Source of the DNA: Novosphingobium sp. RL4
GTDB lineage: Bacteria; Pseudomonadota; Alphaproteobacteria; Sphingomonadales; Sphingomonadaceae
Assembly (NCBI RefSeq): GCF_035658495.1
Contig: NZ_CP141944.1
Coordinates: forward strand, 3,064,001 to 3,128,000
DNA: 64,000 nt
Direction of reading: 5' to 3'
The notes beneath the pieces were generated by a model. That model worked only from the letters and a program-made list of their open reading frames with translations. It was not told where the DNA came from and ran no database searches. The position numbers were made by a program, and so were the translations under genes. Positions 47,322 through 55,150 of the stretch are shown here, piece by piece (position 1 is the stretch's first letter; every line of letters begins with the position of its first letter).

Positions 47322-47807
47322 ATGAAACCTGCCGGTCCTCCTATCTCGCCTTCAGGCATGGCCGCGCTGCGTGCCCGCTACGACCACCTGCTCGGCAAGG
47401 AACGCCCGGAGATCGTCGAGATCGTGTCCTGGGCGGCGGGCAATGGAGATCGCTCGGAAAACGGTGACTATCTCTACGGCCGCAAGCGCATGCGCGAGAT
47501 CGACCGAGAACTGGGCTACCTCGCCCGCCGCATGAAGGCGCTGCGGGTGGTGAACCCGGCGGACCAGACCGAGCGCGGCAAAGTGTTCTTCGGCGCCACG
47601 GTTACCATCGCCGACGAGGACGACAACCACAAGACCCTCACCATCGTCGGCGACGACGAGCAAGACGCTGCCAAGGGCCGGATCGGCTGGAGCGCGCCGA
47701 TCGCCCGCGCCCTGCGCGGCGCCGCCGTGGGCGACCTGAAGATGGTGCGCCTGCCTTCCGGCGAGAAGGAATGGGAAGTCATGGAAATCGAATACCCGCA
47801 AGCCTGA
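47322..47807 (+). CDS. greB: Transcription elongation factor GreB
   Basis: 161 residues. N-terminal coiled coil (MAALRARYDHLLGKERPEI, GDRSENGDYLYGRKRMREIDREL with the acidic tip and basic patch) and C-terminal FKBP-like RNA-polymerase-binding domain (VFFGATVTIADEDDN, KGRIGWSAPIARALRGAAVGD). Stimulates cleavage of backtracked RNA. The YLYGRKR form and length identify GreB rather than GreA. ATG at 47322 with AAGGA upstream. Confidence 0.95.
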   Translation: MKPAGPPISPSGMAALRARYDHLLGKERPEIVEIVSWAAGNGDRSENGDYLYGRKRMREIDRELGYLARRMKALRVVNPADQTERGKVFFGATVTIADEDDNHKTLTIVGDDEQDAAKGRIGWSAPIARALRGAAVGDLKMVRLPSGEKEWEVMEIEYPQA

Positions 47808-47855
47808 TCGTGCCGGCAGCTTGACGGCTGCCTCTGGCCCGATCAGAATTTCTTC

Positions 47856-48386
47856 ATGAAATTTCGCGGCTTCGCTGGCCTCCTCCTGGGTGCGTCCCTG
47901 CTCATGACCCTCGGCTGCAAAGGCGATGCCGATGCGACGGGCGCGCCCTTTGCCGCATCGACCGAGCAACCCTCCGGTGCGCCGCTGACCCTGCAAGGGC
48001 GAGTGAACGATGCCGCCGGAGCATTGACATCCGATGCCGAGGAACGCCTGACCCGCCTGTCCGAAGCTCTCGAACGCACCACCGGTCATCAACTCGTGGT
48101 CGTGACCACACCGTCGCTAGGTGAAAAGACGATCTCCGATTACACCCGGGAACTCGGCAACCGCTGGGGTATCGGCCGGAAGGGCGTGAACGATGGAATC
48201 ATCGTGCTGGTCGCGCCTCGGGAACGCGGCGCAAGGATCGAGATCGGCAAAGGCATGACCGAGCAACTTCCCGATACGGTTTGCAGTGAAATCATGGAGC
48301 AGGAGATGGTGCCGCATTTTCGCAGAGGCGACTATGACGGCGGCCTGGAGGCTGGCGTTTCGGCGCTGATCGCCCGTCTTCACTGA
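47856..48386 (+). CDS. TPM-domain lipoprotein
   Basis: 176 residues. Lipobox LMTLGC (Cys21) and a TPM domain: GRVNDAAGALTSDAEERLTRLSEALE start, HQLVVVTTPSL, RELGNRWGIGRKGVNDGIIVLVAP and IEIGKGMTEQLPD. TPM proteins are periplasmic or membrane-anchored; related ones are linked to phosphatase activity or photosystem repair, but function in Proteobacteria is unclear. Usually next to LemA, which is absent here. 48 nt after greB. Confidence 0.85.
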   Translation: MKFRGFAGLLLGASLLMTLGCKGDADATGAPFAASTEQPSGAPLTLQGRVNDAAGALTSDAEERLTRLSEALERTTGHQLVVVTTPSLGEKTISDYTRELGNRWGIGRKGVNDGIIVLVAPRERGARIEIGKGMTEQLPDTVCSEIMEQEMVPHFRRGDYDGGLEAGVSALIARLH

Positions 48387-48427
48387 GGCTTTCGGGCGTG
48401 CCGCTTTCGTGCCATGAGCCGCCCTCA

Positions 48428-48940
48428 ATGCCTGTCATCCGCTTCCACCACCTGGCCGCCGCCGCTGCCTGCCTCGCTCTGGCCCTGCCCGGTGTTCCGG
48501 CGCTCGCACGCGAAAGTCTGGGAATCTACGCCAGTTGGGGGGCATTTCGCGACCCGGTGATCCCGCGTTGCTATGCCATCGCCATGGCCGAACCCAGCAC
48601 GGCGGCGCGGGAATACCAGCCTTTCGCGGCGATCGGCACATGGCCCCGGCGCGGCGCGCGCGGGCAAGTGCATTTCCGGCTGTCGCGCCGGATCGCGCAA
48701 GGCACGCAAGTCACCCTTTCGCTGGGCGGACAGCGCTTCATCCTCGCTTCGGGTGAAGGCGATGCCTGGGGACGCGACGAGCAGGACAATGCCGCCATCG
48801 TCGCGGCCATGCGCTCCGCCCCGCGCATGACCGTCACCGCGCGCGACCGGCAGGGCAAACGCTTCGTCAATGCCTGGCCTCTTTCGGGTGCGGCCTCGGC
48901 GATGGACGCCGCCCTGATCGGCTGCGCCAAACTGCCATAG
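48428..48940 (+). CDS. Exported hypothetical protein, IalB-like
   Basis: 170 residues with a signal peptide (FHHLAAAAACLALALPGVPALA). Mature sequence starts RESLGIYASWGAFRD and includes GARGQVHFRLSRR, LSLGGQRFILASGEGDAW and RMTVTARDRQGKRFVN, a strand pattern resembling the IalB (invasion-associated locus B) family; similarity judged by eye only. ATG at 48428 has no SD; the GTG at 48398 has GAGG at a usable distance and would add ten residues. Follows the TPM gene by 41 nt. Start and family uncertain. Confidence 0.6.
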   Translation: MPVIRFHHLAAAAACLALALPGVPALARESLGIYASWGAFRDPVIPRCYAIAMAEPSTAAREYQPFAAIGTWPRRGARGQVHFRLSRRIAQGTQVTLSLGGQRFILASGEGDAWGRDEQDNAAIVAAMRSAPRMTVTARDRQGKRFVNAWPLSGAASAMDAALIGCAKLP

Positions 48941-48961
48941 GCCGGCTCCGCCACCGCAACG

Positions 48962-48990
48962 AAAAAGGGCGGGAGCTTTCGCCCCCGCCC
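48962..48990 (-). terminator. Terminator of outer-membrane barrel gene
   Basis: Minus strand GGGCGGGGGC, GAAA tetraloop, GCTCCCGCCC, TTTTT. One A:C mismatch. Placed 24 nt after the stop of the barrel gene. Confidence 0.9.
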
Positions 48991-49013
48991 TCTCTCCTGC
49001 ATCTAGATGCGGC

Positions 49014-49694
49014 TCAGAAGCGAACGCCGACGCCGGCCATGACCTGATGACGGTCAGTGTCGAGGTTGAAGCGGTTGCCGTCCGGAATGTCGCCGGTGTA
49101 GTCGAGTTCACCCTTCTCGTAGTTCGAATAGCGGTATTCGAGCTTTACGAAGGCGTTGTTCGTGATCGCCTGCTCGACACCCGCGCCGATCCGCCAGCCG
49201 TCGGCATCGATATCGCGGTTCGTCTCGACCGTGCCGACCGCGTTGCGCACGTCGAACTTGGCATTGGTGTAGCCGCCCTTCGCGTAGATCATGGTGCTGG
49301 GGGTGACGACGTAGCCGACGCGGGCGCCGACGTAGAGGTCGCGGTTGGCCTTGACGTTGCCGATGCCGAAGCCTTCGAAATCGCCGTCGTTGAACTTCGT
49401 CTTGGCGGTCGACCAGGTCACTTCGGCTTCCGGACCGAAGACGAGGTTGCCCGAGCGGAAGTCATAGCCGGCGCCGACGCCATAGGCGAAGCCGTCGATC
49501 GACTGGTCGTTGTCGACATTAACGTCGTCATCGACGCTGCTGCCGGCCTTAGTCACATCGTAACCGGCGAGCGCCTCGACGTGGAAGCCGGAGAAAGGCT
49601 GGGCCGGGCCGGTATCCTGCGCCATGGCGGGAGCCGATGCGATGGCGGTACCGGCAGCGGTTCCAAGGGCGAGGCAGACGAGAATCTTCTTCAT
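49014..49694 (-). CDS. Outer-membrane beta-barrel protein (OMP25/opacity-like porin family)
   Basis: 226 residues. Signal peptide (MKKILVCLALGTAAGTAIASAPAMA), then an eight-strand barrel pattern: GFHVEALAGYDVTKAG, GFAYGVGAGYDFRSG, VGARVGYVVTPSTMIYAKGGYTN, VKLEYRYSNYEKGE and the terminal HQVMAGVGVRF with the C-terminal Phe. One of the abundant small sphingomonad surface proteins. ATG at 49694 with GGAG upstream; upstream frame extension of 72 residues is not real. Confidence 0.9.
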   Translation of the reverse strand: MKKILVCLALGTAAGTAIASAPAMAQDTGPAQPFSGFHVEALAGYDVTKAGSSVDDDVNVDNDQSIDGFAYGVGAGYDFRSGNLVFGPEAEVTWSTAKTKFNDGDFEGFGIGNVKANRDLYVGARVGYVVTPSTMIYAKGGYTNAKFDVRNAVGTVETNRDIDADGWRIGAGVEQAITNNAFVKLEYRYSNYEKGELDYTGDIPDGNRFNLDTDRHQVMAGVGVRF

Positions 49695-49961
49695 GGGATG
49701 CTCCATTCTTGTTTTCTCGGGCGGGCATCCGTTGATGGCGACCGGCCCGTCCGGACTGGTCAAATGATCGTCATGGGGGCTCGGTTTCCTGAACCTAACA
49801 CAACGAAAACACTGATGTTTTTCGGTCACACTTGATCGACGGAGCGCCCCCGGCAAGCGCCCGGCGGCGGGAACCCGGCAAGCTTTGCGGCAGTTCGCGC
49901 GAGCCCCCATGCGCGCGCATCTTCCGTTTTTATCCCGGATGCACTATATGCCCGCCCAATC

Positions 49962-51299
49962 ATGACAGACGCGACCCACACCCTTTCCGGCGCCACCGGC
50001 CCAGTTTCCCATTCCGGCGCCCCCATGCCGATCCCGGGCCATATCGACCCCGTGCCGGTGCCCCGCCCCAACCTCGTCGAAGGGGTCACGCCGCGCGAGG
50101 ACGGCCGGCTGGACCTGATCGGCCTGCAGAAGAAGCGGATCGCGGAACTGTTCGAAAGCGCCGGGCTTGACGCGAAGGCCGCAAAGCTGCGCGCCAAGCA
50201 GGTCTACCACTGGCTTTACCACCGTGGCGTCACCGAGTTCGAGGCGATGACCGACATCGCCAAGACCATGCGCCCCTGGTTGGCAGAACGCTTCGTGATC
50301 GGCCGCCCGGAAATCGTCGAAGCCCAGCACTCCAGCGACGGCACCCGCAAGTGGCTGCTGCGCACGGCGGACGCCCATGATTTCGAAATGGTGTTCATCC
50401 CCGATGCCGATCGCGGCACGCTCTGCGTGTCCTCGCAGGTCGGCTGCACGCTCAACTGCCGCTTCTGCCACACCGGCACCATGCGCCTCGTGCGCAACCT
50501 GACGGTGGGCGAGATCGTCGGCCAGGTCATGCTGGCCCGCGATGCGCTGGGCGAATGGCCCAAGGGCCGCATGGACTTCAGCTTCGGCGACGGGATCGAC
50601 GGCGCGGATGCGGCTGACGACGAAGAGGAAGGCAGCTACACTTCGGACGGCCGCCTGCTCACCAACATCGTGATGATGGGCATGGGCGAGCCGCTCTACA
50701 ATTTCGACAACGTGCGCGACGCGCTCAAGCTGGTCATGGACGGTGACGGGCTCGCGCTTTCGAAGCGCCGCATCACTCTCTCCACCTCGGGCGTGATCCC
50801 GCAGATGGCCCGCTGCGGCGAGGAAATCGGCGTGAACCTGGCCGTCTCGCTCCATGCGGTAACCAAGGAAGTCCGCGACGAGATCGTGCCGGTCAACAAG
50901 AAGTACGGCATCGAGGACCTGCTCCAGGCCTGCGCCGACTATCCCGGTGCCTCTAACGCGCGCCGCATCACGTTCGAATACGTGATGCTCAAGGACAAGA
51001 ACGACAGCGACGCCGACGCGCACGAACTGGTCCGCCTGCTGAAGAAGTACAACCTTCCGGCCAAGGTCAACCTGATCCCGTTCAACCCCTGGCCCGGCGC
51101 GCAGTACGAGTGCTCGACGCCGGACCGGATCAGGACGTTCTCGGACATCGTGTTCAAGGGCGGCATCTCCGCGCCGGTCCGCACCCCGCGCGGACGCGAT
51201 ATCGACGCGGCCTGCGGCCAGCTCAAGACCGCCGCCGAAAAGAAGAGCCGCGCCGAACTGGAACGGCTCTACGCCGAGAAGGAAAAGGAACTCGGCTGA
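49962..51299 (+). CDS. rlmN: 23S rRNA/tRNA adenine-C2 methyltransferase RlmN
   Basis: 445 residues. Radical-SAM cluster CX3CX2C at Cys162, Cys166, Cys169 (CTLNCRFC), [15 protein letters not shown] motif, and the second catalytic Cys near the C-terminus ([10 protein letters not shown]). Methylates A2503 of 23S rRNA and A37 of tRNAs. Longer than the E. coli protein because of a proline-rich N-terminal extension and an acidic insertion (about 205-230, [12 protein letters not shown]). ATG at 49962; no close neighbours on the same strand upstream. Confidence 0.95.
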   Translation: MTDATHTLSGATGPVSHSGAPMPIPGHIDPVPVPRPNLVEGVTPREDGRLDLIGLQKKRIAELFESAGLDAKAAKLRAKQVYHWLYHRGVTEFEAMTDIAKTMRPWLAERFVIGRPEIVEAQHSSDGTRKWLLRTADAHDFEMVFIPDADRGTLCVSSQVGCTLNCRFCHTGTMRLVRNLTVGEIVGQVMLARDALGEWPKGRMDFSFGDGIDGADAADDEEEGSYTSDGRLLTNIVMMGMGEPLYNFDNVRDALKLVMDGDGLALSKRRITLSTSGVIPQMARCGEEIGVNLAVSLHAVTKEVRDEIVPVNKKYGIEDLLQACADYPGASNARRITFEYVMLKDKNDSDADAHELVRLLKKYNLPAKVNLIPFNPWPGAQYECSTPDRIRTFSDIVFKGGISAPVRTPRGRDIDAACGQLKTAAEKKSRAELERLYAEKEKELG

Positions 51300-51329
51300 G
51301 CCGGCGTCGATCCGCACCGTCTCCCGGCT

Positions 51330-51366
51330 CGCTTTGACAATACGCATTTGGCGTGGGGTCAAAGCG
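51330..51366 (+). promoter_or_regulatory. Nested hairpin in leader of FGE-like gene
   Basis: CGCTTTGAC and GTCAAAGCG, perfect 9-bp arms, with an inner ACGC/GCGT around ATTTG. 38 nt before the ATG and no T-run. Could be an operator dyad or an RNA structure. Confidence 0.5.
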
Positions 51367-51404
51367 AACCTAGAGAGGACAGAGATCGACAGAGAGGCTC
51401 CTGA

Positions 51405-52385
51405 ATGACCCAGATCCTGCCCCCGACTTCGGCCGAAGTCGGCGAGCGCCTGCACGGCATGATCCGCGTGTCCGGCGGCACCTTCACGATGGGCTCGGAA
51501 AGGTTCTACCCCGAGGAAGCACCCCTGCGGCGAGTCACTGTCGATCCTTTCTGGATCGACGAAGTGCCCGTCACCAATCGCGAGTTCGCCCGCTTCGTCG
51601 AGGCGACCGGCCATGTGACCGTGGCGGAGATCGCCCCTGATCCCAGGGACTATCCCGGCATGTCGCCGGAAATGGCGCAAGCCGGATCGTTGGTTTTCCG
51701 CAAGACCGCGACGCCGGTGGATACGGCCAATCCCGCCAACTGGTGGAGCTTCGAATTCGGCGCCTCATGGCGCTATCCCCTCGGACCGGGCAGCGATGTC
51801 GATGCGCTTGGTCTTTGGGATCATCCGGTCGTCCATGTCGCCTACGCCGATGCCGAAGCTTATGCGCAGTGGGCGGGCAAGGACCTGCCGACAGAGGCCG
51901 AGTTCGAATTCGCCGCCAGGGGCGGTCTCGAAAACGCCGACTATGCCTGGGGTGACGAACTCGCGCCCGACGGCAGGATGATGGCCAATTACTGGCAGGG
52001 CCTGTTCCCGTTTGCCAACCAGTGCCTCGACGGCTGGGAGCGCACTTCGCCGGTCCGGTCCTTCCCCGCGAACGGCTACGGCCTTCACGACATGATCGGC
52101 AACACCTGGGAATGGACGCGCGACTGGTGGGCCGAGCGCCCGGAAGCGCCGAAGAAATCCGGCGGTTCCTGCTGCGCCTTGAGCAATCCGCGCGGCGGCA
52201 AGCTCAAGGACAGCTTCGACCCCGCCCAACCGCTGGTGCGGATCGGGCGCAAGGTCATCAAGGGAGGGTCGCACCTCTGCGCGGCGAACTACTGCCAGCG
52301 CTATCGCCCCGCCGCGCGCCATCCCGAGATGATCGACACGGCCACGACGCATATCGGTTTTCGCTGCGTGGTTCGGGAAAGCTGA
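51405..52385 (+). CDS. Formylglycine-generating-enzyme-like protein (SUMF1/FGE family)
   Basis: 326 residues spanning a complete FGE-sulfatase domain: start MIRVSGGTFTMGSERFYPEE, core VTNREFARFVEATGH, NYWQGLFPFANQCLDG, NGYGLHDMIGNTWEWTRDWW and GGSHLCAANYCQRYRPAAR. Cys292 and Cys297 (CX4C) align with the two copper-binding catalytic cysteines of true FGE, which most SUMF-like paralogues lack. True FGE converts the CxPxR cysteine of sulfatases and some phosphatases to formylglycine. No signal peptide, so cytoplasmic. No sulfatase in the window. Activity inferred from motif only. Confidence 0.88.
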   Translation: MTQILPPTSAEVGERLHGMIRVSGGTFTMGSERFYPEEAPLRRVTVDPFWIDEVPVTNREFARFVEATGHVTVAEIAPDPRDYPGMSPEMAQAGSLVFRKTATPVDTANPANWWSFEFGASWRYPLGPGSDVDALGLWDHPVVHVAYADAEAYAQWAGKDLPTEAEFEFAARGGLENADYAWGDELAPDGRMMANYWQGLFPFANQCLDGWERTSPVRSFPANGYGLHDMIGNTWEWTRDWWAERPEAPKKSGGSCCALSNPRGGKLKDSFDPAQPLVRIGRKVIKGGSHLCAANYCQRYRPAARHPEMIDTATTHIGFRCVVRES

Positions 52386-52386
52386 A

Positions 52387-52432
52387 GCCTCCGGTTTCGC
52401 GGAGGCAGCAGGCCGGGGCGTTACCCCCGGCC
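52387..52432. terminator. Two hairpins between convergent genes
   Basis: GCCTCCG/CGGAGGC (loop GTTTCG) then GGCCGGGG/CCCCGGCC (loop CGTTAC), 4 nt apart. No T-run on either strand, so termination may be factor-dependent. Fill the space between the FGE-like gene and the regulator. Confidence 0.5.
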
Positions 52433-52442
52433 ATGCTCGATG

Positions 52443-53183
52443 TCAGCGTGCCAGCGCCAGTGACACCGGAGCGCGGCTGACTTCTTCGACAGGCACGTAA
52501 TCCGCCGTTTCGCGGAATTCGCCGACTTGCGTGATGACACCCTGGTTCACCGCCCAGATTGCCGCCTGGGTCCGGTTCTGGACCATGAGCTTGCGCAGGA
52601 TCGCCTTCACGTGGACCTTCACGGTGGCTTCGCTGATGTCCAGCCGATAGGCGATCACCTTGTTGGGATAGCCCATCACAAGGCAGCGCAGCGTATCGAT
52701 TTCCCGTTCGGAAAGCAGTTCGCTGAGCTGAACCTGCACTTCGGCCTGGCCTTCCGACATGACCTGCTTTTGCGGCAGGTGCTGAAGCAGGGCGCTGGGC
52801 AGTACCTTTTCACCCTGGTTAACCAAGCGAAGGGATTCGATGAGCGGCTCGGAACCGATCTCCTTGAGCAGATAGGCATGAGCGCCAAGCTGGAACGCTT
52901 CCACCATCTGGCCGAATTCGAATTCGTCGGCCAGCAGCACGGCGCGCATGTAGGGATGCCGATCCTTCAGCGCCGGCAGGCTCGCCAGCAAGTCCCCACA
53001 GGTCCCCATGTCAAAAATGGTAAGGCCTATCGGAAGGCCGATCTCTCCGGCGAGAACGTCATCGCAGTCCTTGAAGAACCGTGAACACCTGAACTCGCAG
53101 GTATTCAGGATCTTGCAGATTCCCTCTCTGACAAGGGAATTGAAGCCGACAATCGTCACGCAGACTTCTTCGAAATTCGCCAT
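52443..53183 (-). CDS. LuxR/FixJ-family regulator with degenerate receiver domain
   Basis: 246 residues. N-terminal receiver-like domain: a phospho-type Asp58 (LTIFDMGT) and Lys107 (AYLLKEIG) are kept, but the usual acidic pair is replaced (VTIVGFNS), so Mg-dependent phosphorylation is doubtful. C-terminal LuxR HTH at about 156-212 (LSEREIDTLRCLVMGYPNKVIAYRLDISEATVKVHVKAIL) is intact. No sensor kinase adjoins. It lies beside an AT-rich non-coding block and the surface-glycan locus, which it may control; that link is inference from position. Confidence 0.88.
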   Translation of the reverse strand: MANFEEVCVTIVGFNSLVREGICKILNTCEFRCSRFFKDCDDVLAGEIGLPIGLTIFDMGTCGDLLASLPALKDRHPYMRAVLLADEFEFGQMVEAFQLGAHAYLLKEIGSEPLIESLRLVNQGEKVLPSALLQHLPQKQVMSEGQAEVQVQLSELLSEREIDTLRCLVMGYPNKVIAYRLDISEATVKVHVKAILRKLMVQNRTQAAIWAVNQGVITQVGEFRETADYVPVEEVSRAPVSLALAR

Positions 53184-54292
53184 CGTCTTTCTCTCCTTGA
53201 ATGCGGAAATACGGACGACCCAAAACGTCTTATTGATTTTTTTGAATTACCCTGACGTAACCCGGATGCAGGAGGGAACATCAAGATCTCGATACCTCGA
53301 AATCCTGAAATGAACCTTTACGTGACAATCACCGGATGAACAGACCGAGTGGTCAGCCCCCTTGCGTGTCCCCCTTTTAGCCCCACACCATTAGGTACAC
53401 CACCTTAGAACATATCCTCGTCTTTAAGTCGAGAGGCCGACAGGCGACCTTACCGCTCCGTAAGGATAAATCGTATATTCTTAAAAGAGGCGTATGTTCA
53501 GTATGATAACGCCCCTTTCGGAAAGTTCATTTGGCTAGGTAACACGCGAACCGTATAATTCTGGTACAGCCTACCCCGAAAGAGGTATAAAAGATATAAA
53601 CTCACCCATTTCAATATGTTAACTTTGCGCGCTGTAAATTGCGCAACCGTCAATCGCCACAAAGGTGAATCACCTTCAAGTTCGATGGGCGCCATCATCC
53701 GGGATCGCAGCCGGAAATCGGCAGTTTCAGCAAGGCGACTCGGGAATGTCCGGCCTTCTTCCCTCACGAATTTCGGTGCTTGCGCGTATTCGGGCCATCC
53801 GCCGCAAAGCCACCAATCGATGCGTTTGCACGCACGCAAGGCCGGCCGGGGCCATGAACCTGCCCGCGGCACCGCCCATCGCCCGAATCCCGTCAATGCC
53901 CTGCGGATCGAACAGGCCGTCACCTTACGGGCTGACCGATCGTCAGCTAACGAAGCGCGTCGGAGGTAGCGAAAATCGTTGGCGGGCCACGGTAAATCTC
54001 CGTCCCGAAGGCTTCTGGAGGCCCCCATCCCGCAAGCGGACGACAAAGCAGCCGCCCCGGCTACGCTGATTTTTCCAAGTAATGACCGTAATAGATACTC
54101 ATTACATGACGACTGTCCAAAACGGGTACTTCCGAATACACCGGGATACCTGAAGCGCTGCCTGAAAAATCCGGTTCTTGCGAAAACCGGAATCGCCGTC
54201 TGCATCCGCCCCCGGAAGGCCAGGCGGCGTGTGACAAGAAAACGCAGCCGTGACCGGGCCGTTACGACCCAGGCGGCGTGGACGAATTCGGC
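53184..54292. other. 1.1-kb region without a convincing gene, AT-richer in part
   Basis: Roughly 53200-53650 is clearly AT-richer than the rest of the window and reads like a long promoter/leader block in front of the regulator gene, with several short inverted repeats. 53650-54290 returns to normal composition and has overlapping ORFs on both strands (up to 235 codons) but none with an SD, a family motif or a sensible codon pattern. It may be a decayed gene or foreign DNA. I see no RNA gene. Confidence 0.5.
53448..53465. promoter_or_regulatory. CCTTAC/GTAAGG dyad upstream of regulator
   Basis: Perfect 6-bp inverted repeat with a 6-nt spacer, 265 nt before the regulator start codon. Size fits a LuxR-type dimer site, so autoregulation is conceivable. 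Short, so chance is possible. Confidence 0.3.
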
Positions 54293-54467
54293 CTAGGGCG
54301 TAAACTCATAAATGGCACCATCGAGGTTTGAGGCAAAATGGCTCAGCGCAAGAAGGGAAGGCGCTGGAATATGTCGATATTTCAAGCCTTCCCGACGCTG
54401 CGATGGGCCATTTTGGTCAAATCCATCCGGGACACTCGCAGGCGTGATTAACAGGTCCTGCCCCTAG
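54293..54467. mobile_element. MITE-like element flanked by CTAG
   Basis: A 167-nt segment sits between two CTAG copies (54293-54296 and 54464-54467). Inside are two arms of about 39 nt (54334-54372 and 54377-54415) that are imperfect reverse complements, sharing CAAAATGGC, CGCA, GGGAAGGC and AATAT in order. The ends both start with GG-rich sequence (GGCGTAAACTCAT; reverse end GGGCAGGACCTGTTA). CTAG matches the YTAR target duplication of IS5-group elements. No transposase. The right CTAG supplies the stop codon of the PIG-L gene. Confidence 0.5.
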
Positions 54468-55147
54468 CGCTCGATCGCGCGCACGAGGATGAAGCCTTCC
54501 GCCGCTTCGCAGTAGACGGTCGAACCGCGCAGACGGGCCAGCGCCTCGATCGTGATGAGCGAACGCTCGTCGGGAAAGGGGCGGACCTGGCTTTCGAACA
54601 TCGCAAAGGCATCGAGCTTGCGTTGCAGCGTGCCGGATATGTCGATGTGCACGTTGGGCACGAAAGGCGGCGTCATCGGCGCCGCGTACCAGTTGGTTTC
54701 GGACAGCGTCTCGTAGCAGAGCACCCGTGTCGGCACTTGCCGATCCCGCGGCCGCGCCGCCACCATCGAGGCGAGGAAGGCGAGCTGGTGATCCTGATGG
54801 ATGTCTCCCAGAAACGGCACGAAGAGCGTGTCGGGCTGCACGTCCCGCACGATCCGGCAGAATGCGGCGTTCAGTTCCGCGGCCGGAACGATGTCGAGCG
54901 AGGCGGCCGGGAAATCCAGCATATGCGTGCGGCTCACGCCGATATGAGCATGGGCGCTGCGCATTTCCGCCTGCACTCTCGCCACGCCGTCGGCAGCGAA
55001 GGCGGGCGGGCGGCCGCTGGTGATGACCGCCACCTGCACGTCCAGCCCTTCCTCGACCATCCGCGCCATGGTGCCGCCGCAGCCGAGGATTTCGTCATCG
55101 GGATGCGGCGCGATGACAAGGACTTTTCCATAGTGCTGCAAAGCCAA
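54464..55147 (-). CDS. PIG-L family deacetylase
   Basis: 227 residues with the zinc motif APHPDDEILGCGGT (PHPDDE at 14-19), DFPAASLD and the second metal region FVPFLGDIHQDHQL. PIG-L/LmbE enzymes remove N-acetyl groups from GlcNAc-type sugars or conjugates. TTG start with AAAGGATA upstream, 3 nt after the formyltransferase-like gene, so it is the last gene of that operon. The C-terminus ends exactly at a CTAG of the adjacent MITE-like element, which may have reset the stop. Substrate likely an amino sugar of the local glycan; inferred. Confidence 0.88.
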   Translation of the reverse strand: MALQHYGKVLVIAPHPDDEILGCGGTMARMVEEGLDVQVAVITSGRPPAFAADGVARVQAEMRSAHAHIGVSRTHMLDFPAASLDIVPAAELNAAFCRIVRDVQPDTLFVPFLGDIHQDHQLAFLASMVAARPRDRQVPTRVLCYETLSETNWYAAPMTPPFVPNVHIDISGTLQRKLDAFAMFESQVRPFPDERSLITIEALARLRGSTVYCEAAEGFILVRAIER

Positions 55148-55150
55148 GCG

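Noticed and set aside
53498..54205. 235-codon minus-strand ORF in the gene-poor region
   Set aside because: No SD, no recognisable domain, and it crosses from AT-rich to GC-rich sequence. Overlapping plus-strand frames are no better. Kept as non-coding or decayed DNA.
54338..54451. 37-codon ORF within the MITE-like element
   Set aside because: It runs through both arms of the palindrome, so its codons are dictated by the stem; no SD.
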